DNA from: Thiomicrorhabdus sp965602805
GTDB lineage: Bacteria; Pseudomonadota; Gammaproteobacteria; Thiomicrospirales; Thiomicrospiraceae
DNA: 64,000 nt
Assembly (NCBI GenBank): GCA_965602805.1
Contig: CBFCZK010000003.1
Location: 175,961 to 239,960 of the forward strand
Direction: 5' to 3'
Numbering within the stretch: the first letter of the stretch is position 1; each line of letters opens with the position of its first letter. Below the pieces are notes generated by a model. That model searched no databases. It was not told where the DNA came from and saw only the letters and a list, made by a program, of their open reading frames with translations. The position numbers and the translations under genes are program-made. Below are positions 17,858 to 26,497 of this stretch, piece after piece.

Positions 17858-20800
17858 TTACTCGAGTAACTTTTCAAATTCAGCGATCGGCACAGGACGA
17901 CTGTAATAATATCCTTGAAAGAGCTGACAACCATCCAACGCCAACAACTCTTTTTGCTTCAAGGTTTCCACCCCTTCCGCCACCACAATCAACTTCAATG
18001 TTTTCGCCATCGCGAGAATCGTTTGCACAATGGCGAGACTGTCTAAATCGTGTTCTAAATCTTGAACAAATGATTGATCTATTTTTAACTGTGTCAAAGG
18101 TAAACGCTTTAAATAGGTTAATGATGAGTAACCAGTACCAAAGTCATCCATAGACAACTCAATGCCTAAACAACGAATCGCATTCATCACTTCAATCGCT
18201 TTATTAACATCAGTCACCACCGAACTTTCCGTTAACTCTATTTTAAGCCCCTCAGGATGGATCCCGCTGCCATCGACAATCTCTTGCAGTCGTGCCACAA
18301 ACCCTGTGTTCAATAACTGCTTAGCACTGACATTGACCGCCAACGTTAAGTGTGCGAACTTCGGATTTACCTGCCATTTAAACAGTTGCTCACAGGCTGT
18401 TCGCAAGACCCATTCACCCACCGGAATAATTTGACCATTAGCTTCAATCATCGGGATAAAATCAAATGGCGGAACCAAGCCTTTCTCAGGATGATGCCAA
18501 CGAATCAATGCCTCTACCGATTGTACCTTGGCATTTTTATCGACTTGAGCCTGATAATAAAGCTCTAACTGCGTAAAGCCAGTCTTAATAGTCTGTTCCA
18601 TATTCTCTTCACAGGCCAGAGCTTTCTCTATCTGCTCTTGCATTTGCGGATTAAAGAAACACACCCGATTACGTCCAGACTTTTTCGCCTGATACATCGC
18701 CATATCCGCGTGTTTTAAAATATCTTCATCACTTAAAGCTTTACCCAAGAACATCTCCACCCCAATACTCGGGCTAGAACGAAACTCACCGCCACTAAGG
18801 TTGAATCCCTGCGAAAACGCCTCTAAAATATGATGTACCACGACCTGAACGGTACTAATGGCATCCAAACTTTTTGGACCAAGATCGCTGAGCAACACCA
18901 CAAATTCATCTCCACCGATACGCGCCACCGTATCCACCTCTCGTACAGATGCCAACAATCGTTTTGCCACCTCAACTAGCAACTCATCTCCTACCGAATG
19001 GCCTTTAGTATCATTTAAGATTTTAAAATTATCTAAATCAATAAACACCACCCCCCCATACTGCTGAAAACGTTCACTCATGGGTAAAGCATGGCTTAAA
19101 CGCTCTTTCAGTAAACGACGGTTCGGCAGTTGCGTTAAAGGGTCATAAAAAGCTAATTTGACAATTTCATCCTGGGCTTTTTTCTGTTCAGTTATATCGG
19201 AGAAACTGCCAACATACTGGGCAACCTCGCCATTTTCATCACGTACAGCATCAATGGTTAACCACTCTAAATAAGTGGCGCCATCTTTACGACGATTCCA
19301 AACTTCTCCCTGCCAGAATTGTTCGGCTTTCAAGGTCGTCCACATCTGAGTATAAAACTCTTTATCTTGAGTACCCGAACTGAGCAAAACACCGGGAGTT
19401 AGGCCTATTGCTTCATCCGCAGAATAGCCCGTGAGTTTGCTAAAAGCGCTGTTTACTTGCAACATAATGCCTTTGGCATCAGTAATTAAAATACCCTCTT
19501 GAGTTTCAAAAGCCTTCGCCGCCACGCGCAGTTTTTCCGCACTCTCTCTTTCAAGAGAGATATCATGAAAAACAACCACATTGCCCATTTTTCTACTGCC
19601 TTGCAACAGGGGTCGGCTATTCACCCTAACCCAGGAGGGTTGTTGCTGACTGTTTAAAAACTGTAAATCGCCACTAAAAGCCGTAGCACCTATATGTTCT
19701 AAATAACACGTTTCCCCTCCCTCGCCTGGTTCATGCAAGCCCACATGAAACAAATCGTGCGCCCTTTCGCCTAATGCCATCCGTTTTGTGAGACCCAAAA
19801 AATTTAAAGCTGCACTATTGATTTCTGTAATTAACCCTAAAGAATCGACGACATAAAGACCTTCTGCCATGGTTTCATTCACATGCTGTAAGAAATTCAA
19901 ACTATTCTGTTGTGCACGTTTCACAGCAACCCAGCTGAGTACAATAAAACCTAAAATAAGTGAACCCAAAGTCACTAGACCGCCAAAGACAATTGATTCT
20001 CTTAACAAGGCATCCAAGCCCTTAGCCTGACGATAAGAAACTAAATAGGCATTATTCTCATTATCAACATCATGAACCGCAATAAAATTAAGCGTGCTGT
20101 AACCGCTTTTTACAAAGTAGGCTCGAGAGAAAGACTTTCCAGAATTAAGACCCCGTGCCACTTCAGGATCCAGCTTTGCCCTAGCACCCAGAGATTTCAT
20201 TTCAGCGCTCAGTGGTGCGGGAGAAAATGGGAGTTCTCTCAAAGGATCTTCTTCTAACCACTCTGTAGAAAAGGCGCTATCTCCATAAATATTATCAGCG
20301 TTTAAAGCCATTTTACGACTGAGTAAACTTTCTTTATGAATCAACCCATACTCTAGACGACTGTCTAACATCTCCATCTCTTTTCTTAAGGACTCAAACG
20401 TTTGACTGAATTCCACCGTACCAAGTAACACACCTTTCTTTACAATCGGGTAGAGATGTCTAAACCCGGATTGCAAGCGTCCGACTTCGAAGCCGTGAAC
20501 CGCAGCTAAAGAGTCTCTCACCTGCTTAAGGGAGCTTCTTAATTCAGACAGATCGTCACCAAATTTATTCGGCCTATGAAAGCGTAAAAAGCTCCGACCT
20601 GATGCATCGTGGAAATGAAAGATAAAAAACCCCTGCTGTTGTAACGTCTGGTAATCGTCATACAACAGGCGATATAGAGAGAGTCGAGCGGACTTAGTTT
20701 GTTGAGGATCTTGAGATAAGCGTAATAGGTCAATGACATCGCGGGAAGCTTGCAAACTGTAAAAGTACGAGTCAATGGTTTTGGTCTGAATAGACTGCAC

Positions 20801-20965
20801 CGCTTTCCAAGCAATCACTTGAGTACTATTTTGTTTTTCTAAATAGAGTTCTTTTTGCTCCAAAAAACCCTGATAGATAAATGACAAACTTAATAGCCAA
20901 AGCCCAACAACCATCAACATCGCCCAAAACTTTTCGGATTGATTACCAAAATAACGACTTATCAT
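17858..20965 (-). CDS. Membrane sensor with PAS, GGDEF and EAL domains
   Basis: A 1035-residue c-di-GMP enzyme. TM1 (about 13-33) and TM2 (about 325-347) enclose a periplasmic dCACHE-like sensor of about 290 residues. Two PAS domains follow (about 355-480 and 480-600, the second with the conserved QYVGSFSDITEQKKAQ end). The GGDEF motif (683-687) is intact with an RxxD inhibitory site (REVD) at the canonical spacing. The EAL motif (818-820, EALIRWHHP) and DDFGTGYSSL are intact. Both synthesis and hydrolysis of c-di-GMP are therefore possible. It overlaps the upstream PhnD-like binding-protein gene by four bases, which suggests that the binding protein presents a ligand to the sensor domain. 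Confidence 0.93.
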   Translation of the reverse strand: MISRYFGNQSEKFWAMLMVVGLWLLSLSFIYQGFLEQKELYLEKQNSTQVIAWKAVQSIQTKTIDSYFYSLQASRDVIDLLRLSQDPQQTKSARLSLYRLLYDDYQTLQQQGFFIFHFHDASGRSFLRFHRPNKFGDDLSELRSSLKQVRDSLAAVHGFEVGRLQSGFRHLYPIVKKGVLLGTVEFSQTFESLRKEMEMLDSRLEYGLIHKESLLSRKMALNADNIYGDSAFSTEWLEEDPLRELPFSPAPLSAEMKSLGARAKLDPEVARGLNSGKSFSRAYFVKSGYSTLNFIAVHDVDNENNAYLVSYRQAKGLDALLRESIVFGGLVTLGSLILGFIVLSWVAVKRAQQNSLNFLQHVNETMAEGLYVVDSLGLITEINSAALNFLGLTKRMALGERAHDLFHVGLHEPGEGGETCYLEHIGATAFSGDLQFLNSQQQPSWVRVNSRPLLQGSRKMGNVVVFHDISLERESAEKLRVAAKAFETQEGILITDAKGIMLQVNSAFSKLTGYSADEAIGLTPGVLLSSGTQDKEFYTQMWTTLKAEQFWQGEVWNRRKDGATYLEWLTIDAVRDENGEVAQYVGSFSDITEQKKAQDEIVKLAFYDPLTQLPNRRLLKERLSHALPMSERFQQYGGVVFIDLDNFKILNDTKGHSVGDELLVEVAKRLLASVREVDTVARIGGDEFVVLLSDLGPKSLDAISTVQVVVHHILEAFSQGFNLSGGEFRSSPSIGVEMFLGKALSDEDILKHADMAMYQAKKSGRNRVCFFNPQMQEQIEKALACEENMEQTIKTGFTQLELYYQAQVDKNAKVQSVEALIRWHHPEKGLVPPFDFIPMIEANGQIIPVGEWVLRTACEQLFKWQVNPKFAHLTLAVNVSAKQLLNTGFVARLQEIVDGSGIHPEGLKIELTESSVVTDVNKAIEVMNAIRCLGIELSMDDFGTGYSSLTYLKRLPLTQLKIDQSFVQDLEHDLDSLAIVQTILAMAKTLKLIVVAEGVETLKQKELLALDGCQLFQGYYYSRPVPIAEFEKLLE

Positions 20966-21849
20966 GGCTGGCTCTCCAGCATAACTGGGTTATTGAATAG
21001 GTTTATAGAAGCTGATTTATCAACCCTTCTGGTAAATTGGTTCATCATCGATTGATCAAACGGTACAAAACCAAATTTTGCAGCGGCCAAGCTATGCAAC
21101 GTTTCACCATGGAAGTCCAATAATTGAGTTTGTAACTGCTGCACTTCTTGCGGTAGCAAGTTCTTAGGGTTCGCAACCAAAGTAAACGTTGGATTCAGTG
21201 GCCCCTCTTTTAACACCTTTAGGCCTAATCCTTCAAACCGTTCTGCCATAAAGTCGGCGACAGATCCAACCGTACCTTCATTACGCAGCACTGCCAAAGC
21301 CACCCGATCATGAGTGCCTTCGTAATGATATTCATAATCCGTCAAGCTTAAACCAGCATCCGCAAAAAACGCTTCAGCCGACAGCCAACCACAGGTTGAA
21401 AGTGGCTGGGTTAATAAAACCCGTGGCTGTGATACTTGCGTAATCCCTTGCAAAGTCGACACCCCATCCATTGGGGTAACTAAGACACAGCGGTAACTTT
21501 CTTGACTTGGCGCTGAACGAAAGGAAACAATCGGCTGCAAGTTGGTTGTTCTCTTATTGAGAGCGACATAGTTTAAAGGCCCCAACTGCGCAATATCGAC
21601 CTCCCCTTTCACAAAAGCCTGTAAAACTTCATTGTAATTTTTATAATACTTAACCATGACCTTGCGGTTTAGAATTGCCGACATTTCATTGCTTAAAGGT
21701 ACGCTTCTAGCAATCGTGGCCACTTCATTTTCTGTCGGCAAAGGTGCGAAGATCAATGGTTCGAGTGCTTTAACAGGTGAACCCCAAAGAGCGGCTAGTG
21801 TTAAACTGAACAATTGAAACTTAATGAAATTTTTGAACTGGGACTTCAT
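20962..21849 (-). CDS. PhnD-like periplasmic binding protein coupled to GGDEF-EAL sensor
   Basis: A 295-residue exported protein of the PhnD/phosphate-phosphonate-binding superfamily. After a signal peptide (about 1-25, ending SPVKA) come PLPTENEVATIARSVPLS, VKYYKNYNEVLQAFVKGEVDIAQLGPLNYVAL and RVALAVLRNEGTVGSVAD, the typical two-lobe segments. ABC-transporter subunits are absent. Instead the gene overlaps the GGDEF-EAL gene by four bases. I infer a sensory rather than transport role. The ligand is unknown; members of this fold bind phosphonates, phosphite and, in sensor kinases, sulfur oxyanions. The start is taken as ATG 21849, with AAGG eight bases upstream. Confidence 0.85.
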   Translation of the reverse strand: MKSQFKNFIKFQLFSLTLAALWGSPVKALEPLIFAPLPTENEVATIARSVPLSNEMSAILNRKVMVKYYKNYNEVLQAFVKGEVDIAQLGPLNYVALNKRTTNLQPIVSFRSAPSQESYRCVLVTPMDGVSTLQGITQVSQPRVLLTQPLSTCGWLSAEAFFADAGLSLTDYEYHYEGTHDRVALAVLRNEGTVGSVADFMAERFEGLGLKVLKEGPLNPTFTLVANPKNLLPQEVQQLQTQLLDFHGETLHSLAAAKFGFVPFDQSMMNQFTRRVDKSASINLFNNPVMLESQP

Positions 21850-21966
21850 TCGCAAAGCCTTATAAAAAAAAAGGTTTTTATTTTAATCGACTTCCCTCCT
21901 AATTCATGTATGCAATTATACTAATTTATGAAATACAATCACTTTTTTTACTAAAAAGGAATTCAC

Positions 21967-22008
21967 ATGGTCAGCTTAACCACCCCTGTTTGCGATTTTA
22001 ATTTGTAG
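21967..22008 (+). pseudogene. Remnant of the 5' end of the thioredoxin-like gene found at 25591
   Basis: ATGGTCAGCTTAACCACC and the following bases match the first 13 codons of the intact gene at 25591 with only a few changes, two of them synonymous. It then hits TAG after MVSLTTPVCDFNL. An AAGG ribosome-binding-like sequence precedes both copies. The rest of the gene is absent, so this is a truncated duplicate left behind by a rearrangement. Confidence 0.7.
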
Positions 22009-22213
22009 CAGCTATGGCCTCACCTACAAACCTCGCTCTTTCAGTGCCAGTGTTACTGACTATGTTTGCTTATCACATCTAAATGGCATCAATACAAGCG
22101 TTAAATAAAAAGCTCGTAATCTCGGGACTTCTTAAACTTTAAATCTCTTTAAAGCATTCAAAAAAAACATGAACCTCAATTTGCATTCTTACACCAACAT
22201 CTTATTAAAACAT

Positions 22214-22241
22214 TTGACTTCTTCATTACTGGGATTATAAT
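22214..22241 (+). promoter_or_regulatory. Strong promoter giving an apparently leaderless mRNA
   Basis: TTGACT and a consensus TATAAT are separated by 16 bases. The -10 ends only nine bases before the ATG at 22251 and no ribosome-binding sequence lies between, so transcription would begin at or within about three bases of the start codon. Confidence 0.65.
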
Positions 22242-22244
22242 CCC
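22231..22244. promoter_or_regulatory. Perfect 14-bp palindrome over the -10 box (candidate operator)
   Basis: GGGATTATAATCCC is a perfect palindrome centred on the -10 hexamer of the DUF6502 promoter. A repressor dimer bound here would block RNA polymerase. DUF6502 itself has a helix-turn-helix-like segment and might autoregulate. The palindrome is seen; the role is inferred. Confidence 0.5.
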
Positions 22245-22250
22245 AAACTT

Positions 22251-23069
22251 ATGAAAGACACATTAATTAAAGCGCTAAACAAAAGCGCATACCAAATACT
22301 GCGCCCCCTCATTCGAACAATGATTCGAAATGGTGTCTCTTGCGGTAACTTTGAAGAGCTTGTACGTAAAGCTTATGTTGACGAAGCCTTTTCAATGGGT
22401 AACACCAATGGAAAGCCCGTTAAAACAACCATATCTAGCGTCTCAGCCCAAACAGGACTCTCAAGAAAGGAAGTTAAACGCCTCAAAGAGATAGCGAAAA
22501 TAGACCACAACCATAACGATCAAAAATACAATCGTGCGACCAGAGTCATTAGTGGCTGGACTCATAACAAAGATTTCCTGGACGCTTCTAGTAAACCTGT
22601 TCCTTTGCGATTAGATAATGGCGCTCCATCTTTTGCTAATCTGGTCAAACTGTACAGTGGTGACATTCCTGCGAAAGCTATGCTTGATTTATTAGTGAAT
22701 GCTGAATGTGTCGAAATAAACAATGATATGGCTTTTCTAGTCAAACCCGCCTATCTACCAGGCAATGACTCTGCCGAAATTGCACTCATCTTAGGCACTG
22801 ATACCTCAGAACTCATAGAAACCATTAGTCATAACATGGTTGCCAATGAAGACAGCAAACGCTTTCAAAGAAAAGTCTCCACCCTTAAGTTAGATAAAAC
22901 AGCAGCTGAAGCCTTTCAAAAACTGGCCGCACAACATTCTCAAACCCTTCTTGAAGATTTAGACGCCTGGCTTTCAGAGCACGAAGCTGAAAACAGTGAA
23001 GACAGCCAATATGTTAGCGTTGGAATCTATTACTACGAACTTAAAAACGAGGAAAACCATAATGATTAG
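22251..23069 (+). CDS. DUF6502-family protein
   Basis: A 272-residue cytosolic protein with the N-terminal signature of DUF6502 (YQILRPLIRTMIRNGVSCGNFEELVRKAYVDEA). A helix-turn-helix-like segment lies at about 60-85 (ISSVSAQTGLSRKEVKRL), which suggests DNA binding or a regulatory role. The C-terminal part is helical. The family has no established function. It overlaps the next gene, a DUF5666 lipoprotein, by eight bases, so the two are coupled. The promoter overlaps a perfect palindrome and there is no Shine-Dalgarno sequence. No signal peptide or TM segment. Confidence 0.78.
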   Translation: MKDTLIKALNKSAYQILRPLIRTMIRNGVSCGNFEELVRKAYVDEAFSMGNTNGKPVKTTISSVSAQTGLSRKEVKRLKEIAKIDHNHNDQKYNRATRVISGWTHNKDFLDASSKPVPLRLDNGAPSFANLVKLYSGDIPAKAMLDLLVNAECVEINNDMAFLVKPAYLPGNDSAEIALILGTDTSELIETISHNMVANEDSKRFQRKVSTLKLDKTAAEAFQKLAAQHSQTLLEDLDAWLSEHEAENSEDSQYVSVGIYYYELKNEENHND

Positions 23070-24510
23070 ACCAATTAAAACAACGGCACTTGCTGGCGCA
23101 ATTGCATTAGCTTTAACAGCCTGTGGCGGTGGTACAACGGGTGATACCGCTGGAATTGGCGGGTCAGGTTTCATCTCCACAGGAACGATCACTGGATTCG
23201 GTAGTGTTTTTGTTAATGGCGTGGAATTTGAAACCGCTAGTTCTACCTTTGACATTGAAGGCGACAGCAGCGAAACAACACAAAGCGACCTTGCCATCGG
23301 TATGGTGGTTCGTGTCAACGGCACCATTAATCCTGATGGTATTACAGGGACTGCAACCAGCATTATCTTTGATGATGAATTGCAGGGACCGATATCTACT
23401 GTAGACGTGAGTACGCCTGACTCCAAGACCGTAACGATTCTAGGTACAAGCATTTTAATTGACCGCTTAAAGACCTCTTTTGATAATACTGACTTTACTA
23501 GTATCGACGTCGGAAATAATCTTGAAATCAGTGGTTACTATGATTCACTAGGGACGTTAATAGCCTCTCGAGTAGAGTTAGAAACTAGTAGTAATGTCGA
23601 AGTTAAAGGCACCATTTTAAGCCTATCAGGAAGCCTATTCACATTAAATGGTATCAACATCGATGCAACATCAGCCACTTTAGAGGATTTGCCAAACGGA
23701 CTTGAAGCAGACATCTATGTAGAAGTAGAAGGCACCTATGATAGTGGGTCAAATACCATCACGGCATCAACTGTAGAATCTGAAGAGTTTGAACTAAGTG
23801 ATTCAGATGAGTTTGAACTTGAGGGTTACATTACCAACCTTAACACCAACAACGTCGATTTCAAAATCAATGGTATTCCTGTAAACGTTAGCAGTGCAAT
23901 CTTCTCGCCTTTAGCCATCACACTGGCCAATGACCTAAAAGTTGAAGCTGAAGGCAGCATTGTCAATGGTGTTTTAATTGCTAATGAACTAAAGCTTCGA
24001 GGTGGTGAAATTACAATTGCTGCTGAAGTAACCGCAGTTGACACTAACACGAACACATTTCAGGTCACTCCAGTTTCTGGCCAACCTGCTATTACGATTG
24101 GCTTAGGCACTGAGACTGAAATGAAAAATGAAATTACAGGAGATGAGTCTCTAAACATTTTTGATTTGAAAAACACTTTTGACTCAAATGTCATTTCTAG
24201 TGACGTTACTTTTGTTCAAATTGAAGGTTTTGAAAACGATACCGAAGTTTTTGCTGAACAAGTAAAGATTGTGGATATTATTGAGACAGATGGTGTTGAA
24301 ATTCAAGCGAACATTCAAGAAACGACTACTGGTGATTTAGTCATCACTGTTTTGGGTGTTGCGTTTCCTATTGATGGAGGAACAATTTTTGAAAATAACA
24401 ACATCAGCATCAGTGAAAGCGATTTCAACACTGCTGCGGATTCAAATCCATTAATCTCAGTAACTGATAGTGATTTTGATGGAATTGCCGATAAAGCAGA
24501 AATCGAATAG
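23062..24510 (+). CDS. DUF5666 repeat lipoprotein
   Basis: A 482-residue exported lipoprotein. Starting at ATG 23062 (GAGGAAA upstream), the signal peptide ends in the lipobox LTAC before a Gly-rich linker, so Cys20 would be acylated. The rest is a series of about five beta-rich DUF5666 units of roughly 70-80 residues, each built around strands such as GTITGFGSVFVNGVEFE and ITNLNTNNVDFKINGIPV. The protein is acidic and poor in Cys. An in-frame ATG at 22996 would add 22 residues before the signal peptide and is unlikely. It overlaps the DUF6502 gene and ends at a strong terminator. Function unknown; cell-envelope location is inferred. Confidence 0.82.
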   Translation: MIRPIKTTALAGAIALALTACGGGTTGDTAGIGGSGFISTGTITGFGSVFVNGVEFETASSTFDIEGDSSETTQSDLAIGMVVRVNGTINPDGITGTATSIIFDDELQGPISTVDVSTPDSKTVTILGTSILIDRLKTSFDNTDFTSIDVGNNLEISGYYDSLGTLIASRVELETSSNVEVKGTILSLSGSLFTLNGINIDATSATLEDLPNGLEADIYVEVEGTYDSGSNTITASTVESEEFELSDSDEFELEGYITNLNTNNVDFKINGIPVNVSSAIFSPLAITLANDLKVEAEGSIVNGVLIANELKLRGGEITIAAEVTAVDTNTNTFQVTPVSGQPAITIGLGTETEMKNEITGDESLNIFDLKNTFDSNVISSDVTFVQIEGFENDTEVFAEQVKIVDIIETDGVEIQANIQETTTGDLVITVLGVAFPIDGGTIFENNNISISESDFNTAADSNPLISVTDSDFDGIADKAEIE

Positions 24511-24551
24511 CCTTAACCCTTATCGTTAAGTTATAAAACCTATTTTCAAGA

Positions 24552-24580
24552 CAAAAAAACCGCCGAAAGGCGGTTTTTTG
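24552..24580. terminator. Bidirectional terminator between DUF5666 and the diguanylate cyclase
   Basis: AAACCGCC-GAAA-GGCGGTTT with an A run before and a T run after, between convergent genes. Confidence 0.92.
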
Positions 24581-24637
24581 TTTTACTCGTGGCAACGTCC
24601 GACAACCTGGACTATCAAACCCATCACAATCAACACT

Positions 24638-25498
24638 TCAAACCATAGATAATTTCCTTTTAATGGCATACATTCGCTGATCGGCAATCTTCAACAGCAT
24701 TTTAAAATCTTCCGAATCCTCAGGATAATTGGCAAAACCACAACTTAGTGATGCGGTTAATTTGTGACCATCAATTGTCATCGGCTCACGCACCTTAGAC
24801 TCGATTTTCTTCACAAAGAGATGGCCAGACCAATCTTCGGGAATCGACTCGAGCAAAATTAAGAACTCATCCCCCCCGTTACGAATAACGATTCCTTGAC
24901 CGCCAACCACTTCCTTTAGTAGCTTAGCGACCTTTTGCAGCACCAAGTCCCCCGCATGATGGCCATAATCATCATTCAGACTTTTAAATTCATTTAAATC
25001 GATAAAGAGGATTGCCACACGAGTATGCTCTTGCTGAGCACGAGTCATGGCTTCACTGATGACTTCATCACCATATCGTCTATTCGCGACATCCGTCAAA
25101 CAGTCATAATTCGCCAAATAATGAAGCTCTGCCTCAGCCTCCTTACGCAAGGAGATCTCTTGCCTGAGTTTTTGGTGTACGTCATAAGCATAGCCCAGCA
25201 TAGCGGCCCCTAGAATAAAGAGTAGATGCAAGCCAATAAAACGATAGAAGTTTACTTCCGCCCAACGATCTGAACCCCCTAAATAGATTAAAATCAAATT
25301 CACTAGCATCGCGATTAGCGCTGCCAATACTCCGTATTTAAATCCATAAAGATAACCTGCTAAGAAAATAGGCACGGCACTGAAAACAATCACCACATTG
25401 CCTACATGCTCATGCAATAAGAAAAACAGAACGGGATACACGAGAGTGGCTAACAACAGTGTGTAACATTTGATTTCTAGACGATGAAATACGTTCAA
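24638..25498 (-). CDS. Membrane diguanylate cyclase (GGDEF)
   Basis: A 286-residue protein with four to five hydrophobic helices in residues 10-105 (a small MASE-like membrane domain), a short coiled linker (LRQEISLRKEAEAEL), and one GGDEF domain with the intact motif at 208-212 (NGGDEF). The RxxD inhibitory site is missing: the equivalent region reads GGQGIVIR. Product feedback inhibition is therefore not expected. It would make c-di-GMP from GTP at the inner membrane. The start is a TTG at 25498 with AAGG seven bases upstream, as no suitable ATG precedes the first helix. Divergent from the thioredoxin-like gene. Confidence 0.88.
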   Translation of the reverse strand: MNVFHRLEIKCYTLLLATLVYPVLFFLLHEHVGNVVIVFSAVPIFLAGYLYGFKYGVLAALIAMLVNLILIYLGGSDRWAEVNFYRFIGLHLLFILGAAMLGYAYDVHQKLRQEISLRKEAEAELHYLANYDCLTDVANRRYGDEVISEAMTRAQQEHTRVAILFIDLNEFKSLNDDYGHHAGDLVLQKVAKLLKEVVGGQGIVIRNGGDEFLILLESIPEDWSGHLFVKKIESKVREPMTIDGHKLTASLSCGFANYPEDSEDFKMLLKIADQRMYAIKRKLSMV

Positions 25499-25590
25499 TC
25501 GAAGGCCTTTACAGAATGCGTCATTTAATTATTCTATAAACTAACATAAAATATACTTTAATTACTAAATTTTCATCAAAGGAACCTCGT

Positions 25591-26136
25591 ATGGTCAGTT
25601 TAACCACCCCCGTTTGCGATTTTGATTTACCTGGTGTGGATGGTCAGAATTGGACTTTAGAGAAAGCCAAAGGCAAAAATGGATTATTGGTGATGTTCAT
25701 CTGTAATCATTGCCCGTACGTTAAATCCATACAGCAGCGATTAGTCGATGACACCCGTATACTGCGAGATGACTATGGGATTAATAGCATCGCCATTATG
25801 TCGAATGACCCGAATGAATATGCCCAAGACTCTTTTGAGAATATGAAACTTATTTCTGAAAAATGGGGCTTTCCTTTCCCTTACGTTTTAGATGACAGCC
25901 AAGCGATTGCCAAAGCTTACGGCGCCGTTTGTACTCCGGATTTCTTTGGTTACAATGCCGATTTAAAACTGCAATATCGCGGCCGTTTGGACGCCTCACG
26001 TAAAGAGACCGCACCAGACGATGTTAAACGCGATTTGTTAGAAGCAATGAAATTAGTTTCTCAAAGCGGACAAGGTCCTCTTGAGCAGACCCCTTCGATG
26101 GGTTGTTCTATTAAATGGAAAATTAATGCCTTATAA
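25591..26136 (+). CDS. Thioredoxin-family protein (AhpC/TSA-like)
   Basis: A 181-residue soluble protein with a thioredoxin-like fold of the AhpC/TSA type. The redox motif is CNHCPYV (about residues 38-44), followed by NSIAIMSNDPNEYAQDSFENM and the cis-Pro region CTPDFFGYN, then RGRLDASRK. No signal peptide is seen. The family contains thiol oxidoreductases of uncertain substrate. GGAACC lies upstream of the ATG at 25591. A truncated copy of its first 40 bases lies at 21967, 3.6 kb away. Confidence 0.85.
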   Translation: MVSLTTPVCDFDLPGVDGQNWTLEKAKGKNGLLVMFICNHCPYVKSIQQRLVDDTRILRDDYGINSIAIMSNDPNEYAQDSFENMKLISEKWGFPFPYVLDDSQAIAKAYGAVCTPDFFGYNADLKLQYRGRLDASRKETAPDDVKRDLLEAMKLVSQSGQGPLEQTPSMGCSIKWKINAL

Positions 26137-26180
26137 CCAGATTAAGGCGATGGCATTTGAGTCGCAAGGACAAACGTCAA

Positions 26181-26432
26181 CTAACGCATAATTCCAAACA
26201 AAATTATCTTCTCTTTCGATTGACTGATATTTTGCACCGATTGCTTTGACTCAAATACAAAATTATAAGTTTTGTTAACCCTGTTCCTTGAGTATTGATT
26301 AATGCTTCTCCTTGGTCGATAAGCAAACATCGCATTCATCACATTTACTTCAGCTGTGTCAACAACGGCCAGCCCATCAGATTTCACCGTATTAAAACCC
26401 TCTACATCATCCTCAGATACTCTATTTTCCAT
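26181..26432 (-). CDS. Small hypothetical protein
   Basis: An 83-residue reading frame starting MENRVSEDDVEGF at ATG 26432, with GAGGTG seven bases upstream, just downstream of the DUF4395 gene on the same strand. It has an acidic N-terminus and a basic middle (YRPRRSINQYSRNRVNK), no signal peptide and no TM helix. I do not recognise a family. It may be the last gene of the soxB-downstream series. Existence is plausible rather than certain. Confidence 0.45.
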   Translation of the reverse strand: MENRVSEDDVEGFNTVKSDGLAVVDTAEVNVMNAMFAYRPRRSINQYSRNRVNKTYNFVFESKQSVQNISQSKEKIILFGIMR

Positions 26433-26497
26433 ATTGTCTTCACCTCTATAATCCTGTTTCAATTTAATACGCCTTCTTGAATTCACTTAGCGTTTAA

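Larger units (their letters stand above)
21856..22250. other. 395-base intergenic region with a gene remnant and a promoter
   Basis: Holds the start region of the PhnD-like operon (minus strand, with a TATAAT-like box near 21917-21922), a broken copy of a thioredoxin-family gene start (21967-22008), and the DUF6502 promoter with its palindrome (22214-22244). The stretch 22010-22200 shows nothing recognisable. Confidence 0.6.

Noticed and set aside
20962..21849. Phosphonate ABC transporter operon
   Set aside because: Only the binding protein is present. No ATPase or permease gene is adjacent and the partner gene is a c-di-GMP enzyme.
22974..23453. 159-codon minus-strand frame rich in Val, Pro and Ser
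   Set aside because: Antisense to the end of the DUF6502 gene and the start of the DUF5666 lipoprotein gene, both of which have recognisable features.
23062..24510. RTX or Lap-type adhesin
   Set aside because: Beta-rich repeats and acidity suggested an adhesin, but the protein has a lipobox, DUF5666-type units, no RTX nonapeptides, no C-terminal secretion signal and is too small.
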